DNA of 64,000 nucleotides from Roseburia_D yibonii (GTDB taxonomy: Bacteria > Bacillota > Clostridia > Lachnospirales > Lachnospiraceae): positions 12,385-76,384 of the forward strand of contig NZ_JACOQH010000011.1 in assembly GCF_014297335.1 (NCBI RefSeq), in the 5' to 3' direction. The notes under the pieces were generated by a model that saw nothing but the letters and a program-made list of their open reading frames with translations, did not search any database and was not told the DNA's origin. Position 1 is the first letter of the stretch. Each line of letters starts with the position of its first letter. Below, piece after piece: positions 7,536 to 15,631 of the stretch. The position numbers and the translations under genes were made by a program.

Positions 7536-8471
7536 ATGGATGAAAATGAACAGAAAGAGCCGATGACGGAATCTGCGGCGGAAGCAGAAAAACAGACGCA
7601 GGAAGAAATAAAACAGGAAGACGAAAAAAAACTCACAGAGAGCCTCAGGGTGCGGAAGATCGGCTATATGAAACAGCAGGTCGAAAAACAGCGCGCGGCA
7701 GAGGATCTTTTGACCGAGCAGATCATGGAAGAGCAGAGGATCCTGGATGAAACGCTCGGAGAGATCGATGACCAGATCGCATGTACGGAAAAGAGCAGAA
7801 AATACAACCGGGAAATGCAGGAAGAACTGAATGCCCGCGTGTACGGGATGCATGGGATCAGCGGCGACAAGATCCAGGGAATGCAGGAGAGCAAAAGCGC
7901 CTATTACCGCGGCTGCGCGTTTTCACTGTTTTTCCTCTCTGTGGTACTCACGCTGCTCTGCGGATTTCTGCATGGATTTTCAGCGGATGTCACATTGTTT
8001 ATGCTTTGCTATACCGCGATCGAGGGAGCATTGCTTGCAAAGGATGAAAAGAGGAGCCGGTGGCTCGCGTTCCTTTGCAGAGTGCTTTATCTTTTGATGT
8101 TCCCGGCGATGATGGTGCTGTTTGTGTGCTATGAGCTGGGATATCCGGAGTATGGACAGTTTCTGCCGTTTATGACAGCAGGCGGCATCGTGATCGTGAT
8201 CCTTGCGGTGGCATCCGTGTTTTTATACGATCCGTACCGGAAAGACAAGAAACGTCTGCGGACCGCCAGAAACTATATGAGCGATATCGAGAAGCTTGCA
8301 AGAAAAGAGATCAACAAAAACAGAAAGATCCGCGACCGGGAAGAGAAAAAAGAGCAGAAGGCTGCGGAAAAAAGAGAACAGAAAGAGCAGAAAAAAAAGC
8401 TGCGTGAAAAGCGACGAGAAGAAAGAAAACAGAAGCGGGAAGAACGAAAGAACAGGAAACAGGAACCGTAA
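7536..8471 (+). CDS. Charged coiled-coil membrane protein of unknown function
   Basis: I do not recognise a named family. Residues 1-115 are acidic and then coiled coil (many E/Q/K heptads). Four hydrophobic segments follow between about 125 and 235 (CAFSLFFLSVVLTLLCGFL is the first), and the last 75 residues are an extremely Lys/Glu/Arg-rich helix ending in repeated REERKQKREE-type units. The basic tail should be cytoplasmic and could bind nucleic acid or acidic lipid. It has its own promoter and a terminator directly after the stop, so it is a single-gene unit. Confidence 0.7.
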   Translation: MDENEQKEPMTESAAEAEKQTQEEIKQEDEKKLTESLRVRKIGYMKQQVEKQRAAEDLLTEQIMEEQRILDETLGEIDDQIACTEKSRKYNREMQEELNARVYGMHGISGDKIQGMQESKSAYYRGCAFSLFFLSVVLTLLCGFLHGFSADVTLFMLCYTAIEGALLAKDEKRSRWLAFLCRVLYLLMFPAMMVLFVCYELGYPEYGQFLPFMTAGGIVIVILAVASVFLYDPYRKDKKRLRTARNYMSDIEKLARKEINKNRKIRDREEKKEQKAAEKREQKEQKKKLREKRREERKQKREERKNRKQEP

Positions 8472-8472
8472 G

Positions 8473-8519
8473 AAAAGGGACTGTCGCATGAAGTGATTCG
8501 TGCGTCAGCCCCTTTTTTT
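8473..8519 (+). terminator. Intrinsic terminator
   Basis: An imperfect stem (GGG, CTG and CGCA pairing with TGCG, CAG and CCC) is followed by seven T residues, directly after the stop of the coiled-coil membrane protein gene. Confidence 0.75.
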
Positions 8520-8540
8520 GCATTTCACATGTCAAAATGC

Positions 8541-8587
8541 ACCACTTACTTCATTTTTCCACCACAGGAAAAAGAGTGTGCTAAGAT
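8541..8587 (+). promoter_or_regulatory. Candidate LytTR operator and promoter
   Basis: The pentamer ACCAC occurs at 8541 and again at 8561, exactly 20 bases apart (about two helical turns), with similar flanks. A -10-like TAAGAT lies at 8582-8587, but no good -35 element exists at the right distance. LytTR regulators bind direct repeats spaced by about two turns, so this fits an activator-dependent, autoregulated promoter. Confidence 0.5.
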
Positions 8588-8624
8588 AATGCCATCATCG
8601 ATGATACAAAAAAGGAGGGATCTT

Positions 8625-9065
8625 GTGAACGTACAGATAAGGGTAGACGAGACAATAACAGAACCATACGCGGTTTTGTATACGCCGGAACTGAATGAGC
8701 AGATAAATGAAATGGAAAAACTGATCCGCGGACACGGGAAGGAGGAATTTTTACTGCTCGAACAGGAGGAGAGATACCATATCGTAAAGCCGCAGGATAT
8801 CTATATGGCACGTTTTGAAGAACAGCAGGTTACACTTTATGGAGAAAAAGAAAAATACCGCTCCAGACAGAGGCTGTATGAAGTAGAAGAAGGACTTGGA
8901 AGCGGCTTCATGCGGATATCAAAGACAACGATCATCAACTTAAAACAGATTGACAGCGTGGAACCGTCATTCCGCGGCACGATGATGCTGAAATTGAAAA
9001 ACGGACAAAAAGATTATATTTCAAGAAAGTATCTGCCGGAATTTAAACGTTATATTGGATTGTAG
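8625..9065 (+). CDS. LytTR family DNA-binding transcriptional regulator
   Basis: This 146-residue regulator consists of a short N-terminal segment and a LytTR domain (about 40-146) with the family landmarks DIYMARFEEQQVTLY, the FMRISKTTIINLKQI segment and the C-terminal ISRKYLPEFK. There is no receiver domain, so activity is likely set by the partner membrane protein next door. I chose the GTG at 8625 because AAAGGAGGG sits 5 bases upstream; the frame is open to 8493, but that part precedes the candidate promoter. The DUF3021 gene begins 13 bases after the stop. Confidence 0.88.
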   Translation: MNVQIRVDETITEPYAVLYTPELNEQINEMEKLIRGHGKEEFLLLEQEERYHIVKPQDIYMARFEEQQVTLYGEKEKYRSRQRLYEVEEGLGSGFMRISKTTIINLKQIDSVEPSFRGTMMLKLKNGQKDYISRKYLPEFKRYIGL

Positions 9066-9078
9066 GAGGAAAAAAGAT

Positions 9079-9522
9079 ATGTCAGGAAAAGTGATAAAAT
9101 ATTTATTTGGTGGAATTTCATGGGGATGTGTGGTCTCGTGTATCGTCAATGTGATCGGAACTATGGTCATGGGAAACGCATGGTTTACCGGGGCGGAACA
9201 CAGCTATACGGCACAGGTTATCGCGGCAGTGCTTGTCGGTGTTGCATGGGTGCTGCCGTCTATGATCTATGAAAGTGACCGGATGCCGCGCGTGATGCAG
9301 GCGATCATCCATTTTGTGATCGGATTCGCAGTATATTTTCCAACCGCGTTTGTGATGGGCTGGATCCCCGGTGATATGTCAACCGGCGCGATCTTTTTGG
9401 AAATGCTTTTGATGGCGGCAATGTCATTTGTGATCTGGCTTTGCTTTTGTTTTCATTACCGCAGGGAGGCGAAGCAGATCAATGCACAGTTAAAGCAGAA
9501 AAAAGAGCATGGAGAACTTTAA
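9079..9522 (+). CDS. DUF3021 membrane protein, partner of the LytTR regulator
   Basis: This 147-residue protein has four membrane helices, ends in a short basic cytoplasmic tail, and matches the DUF3021 pattern (ISWGCVVSCIV at the start, AIIHFVIGFAVYF in the third helix). LytTR-DUF3021 gene pairs are common in Firmicutes, and in related LytTR regulatory systems the membrane protein holds back the regulator. The start at 9079 follows GGAGG at 9066-9070; the upstream in-frame ATG at 9055 lies within the regulator gene. The signal it senses is unknown. Confidence 0.85.
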   Translation: MSGKVIKYLFGGISWGCVVSCIVNVIGTMVMGNAWFTGAEHSYTAQVIAAVLVGVAWVLPSMIYESDRMPRVMQAIIHFVIGFAVYFPTAFVMGWIPGDMSTGAIFLEMLLMAAMSFVIWLCFCFHYRREAKQINAQLKQKKEHGEL

Positions 9523-9526
9523 GGTA

Positions 9527-9560
9527 GTGTCAAAGCGTCCCGGATATGTTATGATAACAT
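9527..9560 (+). promoter_or_regulatory. Promoter with a palindromic operator before the SDR operon
   Basis: GTGTCA (9527-9532) and TATGAT (9550-9555) are 17 bases apart. A perfect 13-base palindrome, TGTTATGATAACA (9548-9560), lies across the -10 element, the usual place for a repressor site. Confidence 0.6.
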
Positions 9561-9587
9561 CAGTCAGAAACAGGAAGGAACGTGTGG

Positions 9588-10364
9588 ATGGAATATGCGT
9601 TGATCACGGGGGCGACCAGTGGGATCGGTTACGCGCTTGCGGAGTGTTTCGCAAAGGATGGCGTTGGGCTGGTTTTAGTGTCTTCAAGCCTCGAACATTT
9701 AAGACAGACAAAAGAGAAGCTGGAACAAAAATATGATACGCTGATCGAACTGTATGAAAAAGATCTTTCGATGCCGCAGGCGGCGGAGGAACTGTATCAG
9801 GAGATTAAGGAAAGACAGACGCCGGTCACGTTTTTAGTAAACAATGCGGGGTTCGGTCTGCTCGGAGCGACCGATCAGATTGATATGACACAGGAGGAAC
9901 AGATGCTTCAGTTAAATATGCTGACACCGGTGAAACTGGTCAAATTGTTTTTGCCCGATATGGAGCGGCACCAGAGAGGCTATATTTTAAATGTAGCCTC
10001 CACCGGCGCGTTCCAGCCGGGGCCGTATAACAGCACTTACTATGCGAGCAAGGCTTTTTTATACAGCTACAGCCGCGCGATATGCAAAGAATTAAAAGAA
10101 AAGGGGATCGTGGTGAGCACACTCTGTCCGGGGACGACCGGGACAGGTTTTTTTGTGCGTGCGGGGGTAAAAACGCCGTTTTTCGCAATGAAACCGGAGC
10201 GTGTGGCGGCGGCCGCCTATGCGGGGCTGCGAAAAGAGCGGGATGTCATTATACCGGGAGCGTTAAATAAGGTACTTCGGATCGTACCTGCGGGCGTGAA
10301 GTTAAACGCGGTCGCGAAGATGAAAAAGAAGCAGGCAAAGAGCGCAGGGCAGAGAGGAATGTGA
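9588..10364 (+). CDS. Short-chain dehydrogenase/reductase, classical SDR
   Basis: This is an NAD(P)-dependent oxidoreductase of 258 residues. It shows the cofactor motif TGATSGIG (about residues 7-14), the structural NNAG, a catalytic serine in VASTGAF, and the YxxxK pair in YYASK. It resembles the DltE/YqjQ-type SDRs, whose substrates are mostly unknown. A GTG six bases upstream (9582) is an alternative start, but the AGGAAGG spacing favours the ATG. The next gene starts one base after its stop, so it forms an operon with the ThuA-like and sugar-isomerase genes, suggesting a role in sugar or polyol conversion. That role is inference. Confidence 0.88.
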   Translation: MEYALITGATSGIGYALAECFAKDGVGLVLVSSSLEHLRQTKEKLEQKYDTLIELYEKDLSMPQAAEELYQEIKERQTPVTFLVNNAGFGLLGATDQIDMTQEEQMLQLNMLTPVKLVKLFLPDMERHQRGYILNVASTGAFQPGPYNSTYYASKAFLYSYSRAICKELKEKGIVVSTLCPGTTGTGFFVRAGVKTPFFAMKPERVAAAAYAGLRKERDVIIPGALNKVLRIVPAGVKLNAVAKMKKKQAKSAGQRGM

Positions 10365-10365
10365 A

Positions 10366-11103
10366 ATGGGAAAAAAGATACGGGTCACGGTCTATAACGA
10401 GTTCATACATGAACAGGAATACGAAAATATAAGAAAGGTCTATCCGGACGGCATTCATGGATGCATTGCCGCATTTCTGGAAGAGGAAGCGGATATCACC
10501 GTGCGGACGGCGACATTTGAAATGCCGGAACACGGGCTTAGTGAGGAAGTTTTGGCAGACACGGATGTGCTGATCTTCTGGAGCCACGCAAGGCAGGACG
10601 AATTTTCGGATGAAGTCGCGGAGCGTGTGCGGCAGCATGTGCTGATGGGAATGGGACTGCTCGCGCTGCACTCCGCGCATTTTTCCAAGGTATTAAAGAA
10701 ACTGCTCGGGACCTCCATGACTTTAAAATGGAGACACGGGGACAGGGAGCGTCTGTGGTGTATCGATCCGACGCATCCGATCGCGGCGGGGATCCCAGAG
10801 CAGATCGAGATCGGGCAGGAAGAGATGTACGGCGAATATTTTGATATTCCAAAACCGGATGATGTCGTGTTTGCCGGATGGTTTTCGGGCGGAGAGGTAT
10901 TCCGAAGCGGCTGTACGTTTACAAGAGGCTACGGAAAGATCTTCTATTTTCAGCCGGGACATGAGGAGTATCCGGTTTACTATATGCCGCAGATACAAAA
11001 GATCATAAAAAATGCGGTGCGCTATCTGGCACCGGTTCGGCGGGAGAAAAAGCCGGCGGACTGCATCCACGCAGAACAGCCATACGAGAACGGAGAAAAA
11101 TAA
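10366..11103 (+). CDS. ThuA domain protein
   Basis: The 245-residue protein belongs to the ThuA family (class I glutamine-amidotransferase-like fold), named after a trehalose utilisation protein. Family-typical segments are the N-terminal VTVYNEFIHE, the LIFWSHAR strand-turn, ALHSAHFSK, the DPTHPIAAGIP motif and the QPGHEEYPVY block near the C-terminus. No classical Cys nucleophile elbow is apparent at the amidotransferase position, as usual for ThuA. It sits one base after the SDR gene and two bases before a TIM-barrel isomerase, an arrangement typical of sugar catabolic operons. The substrate is not known. Confidence 0.85.
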   Translation: MGKKIRVTVYNEFIHEQEYENIRKVYPDGIHGCIAAFLEEEADITVRTATFEMPEHGLSEEVLADTDVLIFWSHARQDEFSDEVAERVRQHVLMGMGLLALHSAHFSKVLKKLLGTSMTLKWRHGDRERLWCIDPTHPIAAGIPEQIEIGQEEMYGEYFDIPKPDDVVFAGWFSGGEVFRSGCTFTRGYGKIFYFQPGHEEYPVYYMPQIQKIIKNAVRYLAPVRREKKPADCIHAEQPYENGEK

Positions 11104-11105
11104 AT

Positions 11106-11981
11106 ATGAAATTATCGGTTTTTTATGACCATATCACAGAGGCATGCACGCAGAGGAAACTTCCGGTGCAGGAGGTGCTAAAGCAGGTGCGGGACGCAGG
11201 GATCACCGGCATCGAGATCAACCTCTCACAGCTGCTCGATAAAAAAGAAGAGATCTTAGAGAACTTTCGGGACGCGGATCTTTGTATCAGCAGTATCTAT
11301 GAATTTTATGACTGGGGAAACCAGGGGGATCTAAGCCACGGCAGAAAACAGGTGGAGACCGCGTATGAGGTCGGAGCGGGAAAGATCCTTGTTGTGCCGG
11401 GCTTTGTCTCGGCGAAGGAAGCGGCGCAGTTTCGCCGGAAGAACCATTCTTACAAAGAACTTGCCGCATGCATGGCACAGAATGAAAAGATACGGAAAAT
11501 GGAGAAGAATTTGTCCGAGCTTGTCTTTTATTCGATGGAACTTGCGGAGGACGAAAAGGCAGTCGCAGTGACGCTTGAGGATTTTGACGGGAAACTTGCG
11601 CCTTACGCAACCGCAAACGGACTGTTATATTTTATGGAGCATGTGCCGGATCTCAAATATACCGTGGATACCGGAAATTTCGCGTTCAGTGATGAGGACG
11701 CCTGGGAAGGATACGAACAGTTAAAGTCCTATGTCGTGCATGCGCACTGCAAGGACCGTGGCGAGGAAAAAAAGCTGCGCTACTGGAACTGCAGGGTGAA
11801 CCGGGGGCTTGCCACTGTACCGGTCGGAAGCGGCTATATGCCGGTCGCACGGATCGTGGAAGATCTGCTTGACCGGGGATATGACGGCTATTTTGCAATC
11901 GAGCATTTCGGTGCGAAGGATCAGCTCTCCTGCATCAGAGAGTCCGCGAAGTATCTAAAGAATGAGATCAAATGGAAATAA
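11106..11981 (+). CDS. Sugar phosphate isomerase/epimerase family protein (TIM barrel)
   Basis: The 291-residue product has the AP-endonuclease-2/xylose-isomerase-like TIM barrel pattern: GITGIEINL near the N-terminus, KILVVPGF, VTLEDFDG with a metal-ligand glutamate, YTVDTGNF, HAHCKDR and FAIEHFGA at the last strand. The Glu, Asp and His positions expected for a divalent metal site are present. It is the third gene of the SDR/ThuA operon, and the order matches catabolic clusters for keto- or inositol-like sugars. The exact reaction (isomerase, epimerase or dehydratase) cannot be read from sequence. Confidence 0.85.
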   Translation: MKLSVFYDHITEACTQRKLPVQEVLKQVRDAGITGIEINLSQLLDKKEEILENFRDADLCISSIYEFYDWGNQGDLSHGRKQVETAYEVGAGKILVVPGFVSAKEAAQFRRKNHSYKELAACMAQNEKIRKMEKNLSELVFYSMELAEDEKAVAVTLEDFDGKLAPYATANGLLYFMEHVPDLKYTVDTGNFAFSDEDAWEGYEQLKSYVVHAHCKDRGEEKKLRYWNCRVNRGLATVPVGSGYMPVARIVEDLLDRGYDGYFAIEHFGAKDQLSCIRESAKYLKNEIKWK

Positions 11982-12006
11982 AAAGCAAAGAAACTGAGAG
12001 AGAACT

Positions 12007-12975
12007 ATGAAATTTTATTTGGCTCCCTTAGAGGGAATTACCGGTTACATTTATCGAAACGCGCAGCATGATTTTTTTGGCGCAGGGATTGACAAGTACT
12101 TTATGCCGTTTCTGGCGCCGCATACGAAGCGAAGTTTCAACGCGAAGGAAAAAAATGACATTCTGCCGGAGCACAATGCGGGGATGTACGCCGTTCCGCA
12201 GATCCTTACAAACAGTGCCGCGGATTTCCTTCGGATCGAAAAAGATCTTGGCGCGTTCGGCTACCGGGAATTAAATATCAATCTCGGCTGTCCGTCCGGG
12301 ACGGTGGTGTCCAAAGGGCGTGGCGCGGGTTTCCTGGCTTCGCCGGAAAAACTCGATCAGTTTTTGGAAGAGATCTTTTCAAAGACAGAGGTGAAGATTT
12401 CCTTAAAGACCAGGATCGGGATGGAGGAACCGGAGGAATTTTTCCGGCTGCTTGAGATCTATAACAAATATCCGCTGGAAGAGCTGATCGTTCATCCGAG
12501 GGTGCAAAAAGAACTGTACCGCGGGACACCGCATTATGAAACCTTCCGTTACGCGATGGAGCACAGCAAAAATCCGCTCTGCTATAACGGAGATCTTGTG
12601 TCAGTGGATAGTTATGTAAATCTGCTTACCGACTGGGAGAAGGAGCAGGCGTGTGACCGGGCAAAGGTTACGTCGGTCATGGTCGGACGCGGAGTGTTAA
12701 AAGATCCGGCGCTGATCGAAAAACTGGCGGCATATGCATCCGGGGAAGCGTATGGAACAGACGCAAAAAAGAAGCTGCCCGCGTTCCATGACAGACTGGT
12801 TGCAGATTATGGGAAAGAATTTTCCGGGGATCAGAACGTGCTCTTTAAGATGAAGGAACTCTGGTCTTACCTGATCGTCCGGTTTCCAGGAAAAGAAAAA
12901 GAGGCGAAGGCGATACGGAAAGCGAAGCGGCTGGAAGAATACCAGGCGGCGGTGCGGCGGGTATTTTCGGAGTAG
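12007..12975 (+). CDS. dus: tRNA-dihydrouridine synthase
   Basis: This flavoprotein reduces uridines in tRNA D-loops to dihydrouridine using NAD(P)H. The 322-residue protein begins PLEGITGYIYRN (FMN-binding first strand) and has the signature ELNINLGCPSGTVVSKGRGA with the catalytic Cys near residue 97, the phosphate-binding LIVHPRV and VMVGRG, and the helical C-terminal tRNA-binding domain. GAGAGAG upstream serves as the ribosome-binding site. The 25-base gap from the preceding isomerase gene suggests it may be read from the same transcript. Confidence 0.93.
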   Translation: MKFYLAPLEGITGYIYRNAQHDFFGAGIDKYFMPFLAPHTKRSFNAKEKNDILPEHNAGMYAVPQILTNSAADFLRIEKDLGAFGYRELNINLGCPSGTVVSKGRGAGFLASPEKLDQFLEEIFSKTEVKISLKTRIGMEEPEEFFRLLEIYNKYPLEELIVHPRVQKELYRGTPHYETFRYAMEHSKNPLCYNGDLVSVDSYVNLLTDWEKEQACDRAKVTSVMVGRGVLKDPALIEKLAAYASGEAYGTDAKKKLPAFHDRLVADYGKEFSGDQNVLFKMKELWSYLIVRFPGKEKEAKAIRKAKRLEEYQAAVRRVFSE

Positions 12976-13000
12976 CGGATGTTCATTTGACTTTTTTCGG

Positions 13001-13068
13001 AAGAAAAAAGCGGAGTATGAAGCCGGAGTGCAGGAAGGCATTCAAAAAGGGCGTGCATCTGGCTTGGC
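13001..13068 (+). pseudogene. Fragment of an Rpn/PD-(D/E)XK nuclease family C-terminal tail
   Basis: Read in the frame starting at 13001, this stretch encodes KKKAEYEAGVQEGIQKGRA, the Gly/Glu/Lys-rich helical tail typical of Rpn family recombination-promoting nucleases (formerly annotated as transposases). Nothing upstream continues the protein. The frame differs from that of the fragment that follows, and a second version of the same tail occurs at 13340-13395. It is a decayed remnant. Confidence 0.5.
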
Positions 13069-13395
13069 ATGGGAAAAGACGACGAACAGGATGAGATCTT
13101 TAAAAATCAGGTCAGTATCATACGGCAGCTGGCGGATAAACAGTCCTGCATTGTGGTAGGGCGCTGCTCTGATTACATTTTGCGGGAGCGTGAGGACTGC
13201 ATGCATGTATTCATCTATGCATCGTATGAGCACCGGATGAAAAACTGCGTGGAAAGTCTTGGCATGACAGAGGCTGAGGCGATAGCAGTGAGCATCTTCG
13301 AATATGACGAGGAAAGAGAAAAAGAAAAACTGCGGAAAGAAGAGTATGAGGCAGGTCAGAAGAATGGAATAGAGCAGGGATGCAAAGCGGAGTAG
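13069..13395 (+). pseudogene. Cytidylate-kinase-like fragment joined to an Rpn-type tail
   Basis: Residues 1-68 or so resemble the middle of cytidylate-kinase-like family proteins (IIRQLADKQSCIVVGRCSDY, then VFIYASYEHRMK), but the N-terminal P-loop part is missing. From about residue 70 the sequence changes to an Rpn-nuclease-like tail (AIAVSIFEYDEERE, then EEYEAGQKNGIEQG). The two halves therefore seem fused by recombination. The ATG has no ribosome-binding site. I regard it as a non-functional chimeric remnant, though the frame is open for 108 codons. Confidence 0.55.
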
Positions 13396-13407
13396 GAACG
13401 TTTTAAG

Positions 13408-13536
13408 TGTTTGTCGGAAAAAATGCAGGCGGATCAGCGGATCGAGGAACTCCTGCGGGCAACGACAGATCTGGAATATCGGGATAAACTGTATCTGGAA
13501 TATGATATACCGGAAGAAAAGTATGCATTAAAATAG
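13408..13536 (+). pseudogene. C-terminal remnant of an Rpn family nuclease
   Basis: A frame running into the stop at 13536 encodes a short helical end (EKMQADQRIEELLRATTD, then YRDKLYLEYDIPEEKYALK). The preceding fragment ends 12 bases upstream in another frame, so this looks like the same decayed gene continuing after a frameshift. There is no start codon context. Confidence 0.4.
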
Positions 13537-13560
13537 GAAGACGGCAGGAGTGTGTCAGAT

Positions 13561-13607
13561 AAAAACGCAGCGAAATGGCAAGTCACATGCTTTTTCACTG
13601 CGTTTTT
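13561..13607. terminator. Bidirectional terminator between convergent units
   Basis: AAAAACGCAG (13561-13570) pairs with CTGCGTTTTT (13598-13607). The A-run on one side and T-run on the other let it act on both strands, closing the remnant region and the minus-strand phosphodiesterase gene. Confidence 0.65.
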
Positions 13608-13613
13608 ACATCC

Positions 13614-14060
13614 CTAAAGCGTATACTGCTTTACCTTAAAATGTCCATGATCGGTGTCTAAGATCACAAAAGAATTTGGCTCACCTCTGCCTTCACTGAC
13701 GCTGCCCGGATTTAAATAAGTCACACCCTGACGTTCAAAAAGTGTATAATGATGTGTGTGACCGAAGATGACAAGATCCGTGTCATCGGCAAGCCGTGAC
13801 AGGCGGTTTAAGTCATGGATCAGGGAAATGGAGATCCCGTCGATGTGGAAAGAGAGAACTTCCTGCATATCGGCGGCATAGCTGCCCCAGTCACAGTTGC
13901 CCCTTACCAGGTAGGAAGGGAGATTCAACTGGAAAATGGCGCGGTAACAGGCTTCGCTTCCGATATCCCCGGCGTGGATCAGATAGTCACATTTTTTTAA
14001 CGCATCCCCTGCGGCATCCGGAAGGGAGCCGTGCGTATCAGATATAACCCCAATTTTCAT
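13614..14060 (-). CDS. YfcE/MJ0936 family metallophosphodiesterase
   Basis: This 148-residue metallophosphoesterase has all the dinuclear metal motifs: DTHG near the N-terminus (SDTHGSLP), GDIGSE, the GNCD motif (VRGNCDW), and the C-terminal GHTH (FGHTHHY). Family members cleave phosphodiesters such as model substrates and possibly cyclic nucleotides; the natural substrate is usually unknown. AGGTCTC on the coding strand (GGAGGT) precedes the ATG. It faces the remnant region and stands alone. Confidence 0.88.
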   Translation of the reverse strand: MKIGVISDTHGSLPDAAGDALKKCDYLIHAGDIGSEACYRAIFQLNLPSYLVRGNCDWGSYAADMQEVLSFHIDGISISLIHDLNRLSRLADDTDLVIFGHTHHYTLFERQGVTYLNPGSVSEGRGEPNSFVILDTDHGHFKVKQYTL

Positions 14061-14180
14061 AAAGAGACCTCCGTAACAAATAGTCTGACATACTTTTTAT
14101 TGTAGAGGTTTTTGTGGAAAAAATCAATCATGTTTTGGAGGAAACAGACAATGGAGACGCAAAGACTTTAAAAGCATTTA

Positions 14181-14209
14181 TTGAAGGTTTGGAAAAAAAG
14201 GAATATAAT
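14181..14209 (+). promoter_or_regulatory. Promoter of the second MATE gene
   Basis: TTGAAG (14181-14186) and a perfect TATAAT (14204-14209) are 17 bases apart, about 50 bases before the MATE start. Confidence 0.72.
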
Positions 14210-14260
14210 ATGGGAGATATTGAACCAATTTCAGGATAAAAAGTAAGGAAGATAATCTAT

Positions 14261-15631
14261 ATGAGTGAGACAACAAAAAATAATCCGCTTGGAACCGAGC
14301 GGGTCGGAAGCTTAATGGTGAAATTTGCGGTGCCGAGCATTATCGCGATGCTTGTCGGCGCGCTTTATAACATTGTGGATCAGCTGTTTATCGGACAGGC
14401 CGTTGGAACGCTTGGAAACGCGGCGACCAATATCGCGTTTCCGCTTTCCACATCCTGTATCGCGTTAGCGCTGTTATTCGGGATCGGTGGTGCGTCCAAT
14501 TTTAACCTCGCCATGGGAGAGGGAAGAAAAGAAGAAGCGGCGTCCTATGCAGGAAATGCGGCGGTACTTCTGATCGGAAGCGGGCTTGTACTTTTTCTTG
14601 TGACACAGCTTTTTTTGACACCGTTACTCGCCTTTTTCGGAGCGCCGGCGGATGTTATGCCCTATGCGAAAGTCTATGTGCGCATCACATCGATCGGTTT
14701 TCCGTGCCTGATTCTGACAGCGGGAGGCTGTCATCTGATCCGTGCGGACGGCAGTCCGAAGATGTCCATGGTCTGCAATCTGATCGGGGCAGGGATCAAC
14801 ACTGTGCTGGATGCGATCTTCGTACTCGGATTCCGCTGGGGAATGGCAGGAGCAGCGCTCGCGACGATCATCGGGCAGATCGTATCCGCAGCAGTCGTCA
14901 TTTATTATCTGGCGCACTATAAGACCGTACATCTCGGGAAAAAACAGCTGAGTGTAGAGAGCAGATGTGCAGTGAATATCATGGCGCTTGGCACGGCGTC
15001 CTTCTTTAATCAGGTCGCGATGATGATCGTGCAGATCGTTTTAAACAAATCTCTGACCCATTACGGGGAACTCTCAGAATATGGCGCGGCGATCCCGCTT
15101 GCCTGCGCGGGCATCGTCACAAAAGTCGGACAGCTGTTCTTCTCGGTGATCATCGGAATTTCCCAGGGAACACAGCCGATCGAGAGTTTCAATTACGGCG
15201 CGAAGCAATTTGGAAGAGTGCGGGAGGCGTACAATCTCGCAGTCCGCGCGGGCGCGATCATTTCCGTGGTATCCTTTTTGATCTTCCAGGTATTTCCGGG
15301 TGAGATCCTTGCGCTGTTTGGAACCGGAAGTGACGCGTATTTCAAATTCGGGATCAAATTTTTAAGAGTATATCTGTTTTTTACCTTTGTGAACTTTTTA
15401 CAGCCGATCACATCGACATTTTTTACTTCGATTGGAAAACCGCAGAAAGGAACCTTTCTGTCACTGACGAGGCAGATCGTATTTTTGCTGCCTCTTACAC
15501 TGATATTGCCGCTTTTTGTTGGCATAGACGGGATCATGTATGCTGCACCGGTCGCAGACTGCCTTGCAGCAGTCATAGCGATCACGATGGCAGTAAAAGA
15601 ATTTCGTGAAATGAAAAAGCTGGAAGCTTAA
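14261..15631 (+). CDS. MATE family efflux transporter, MepA-like
   Basis: This 456-residue membrane protein has twelve predicted helices. It begins with the typical MepA/DinF-type lead NPLGTERVGSLMVKFAVPSI and IVDQLFIGQAVG, and carries the second-half repeat MALGTASFFNQVAMM. It is probably a cation-coupled exporter of drugs or metabolites. It belongs to a different MATE subgroup from the gene at 3243. Its stop overlaps the end of the convergent TM2 gene by 4 bases, leaving no space for a terminator between them. Confidence 0.9.
   Translation: MSETTKNNPLGTERVGSLMVKFAVPSIIAMLVGALYNIVDQLFIGQAVGTLGNAATNIAFPLSTSCIALALLFGIGGASNFNLAMGEGRKEEAASYAGNAAVLLIGSGLVLFLVTQLFLTPLLAFFGAPADVMPYAKVYVRITSIGFPCLILTAGGCHLIRADGSPKMSMVCNLIGAGINTVLDAIFVLGFRWGMAGAALATIIGQIVSAAVVIYYLAHYKTVHLGKKQLSVESRCAVNIMALGTASFFNQVAMMIVQIVLNKSLTHYGELSEYGAAIPLACAGIVTKVGQLFFSVIIGISQGTQPIESFNYGAKQFGRVREAYNLAVRAGAIISVVSFLIFQVFPGEILALFGTGSDAYFKFGIKFLRVYLFFTFVNFLQPITSTFFTSIGKPQKGTFLSLTRQIVFLLPLTLILPLFVGIDGIMYAAPVADCLAAVIAITMAVKEFREMKKLEA

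Noticed and set aside
14103..14240. Short open frame read as a gene remnant before the second MATE gene
   Set aside because: It has no recognisable homology and overlaps a clear promoter (TTGAAG-17-TATAAT at 14181-14209).
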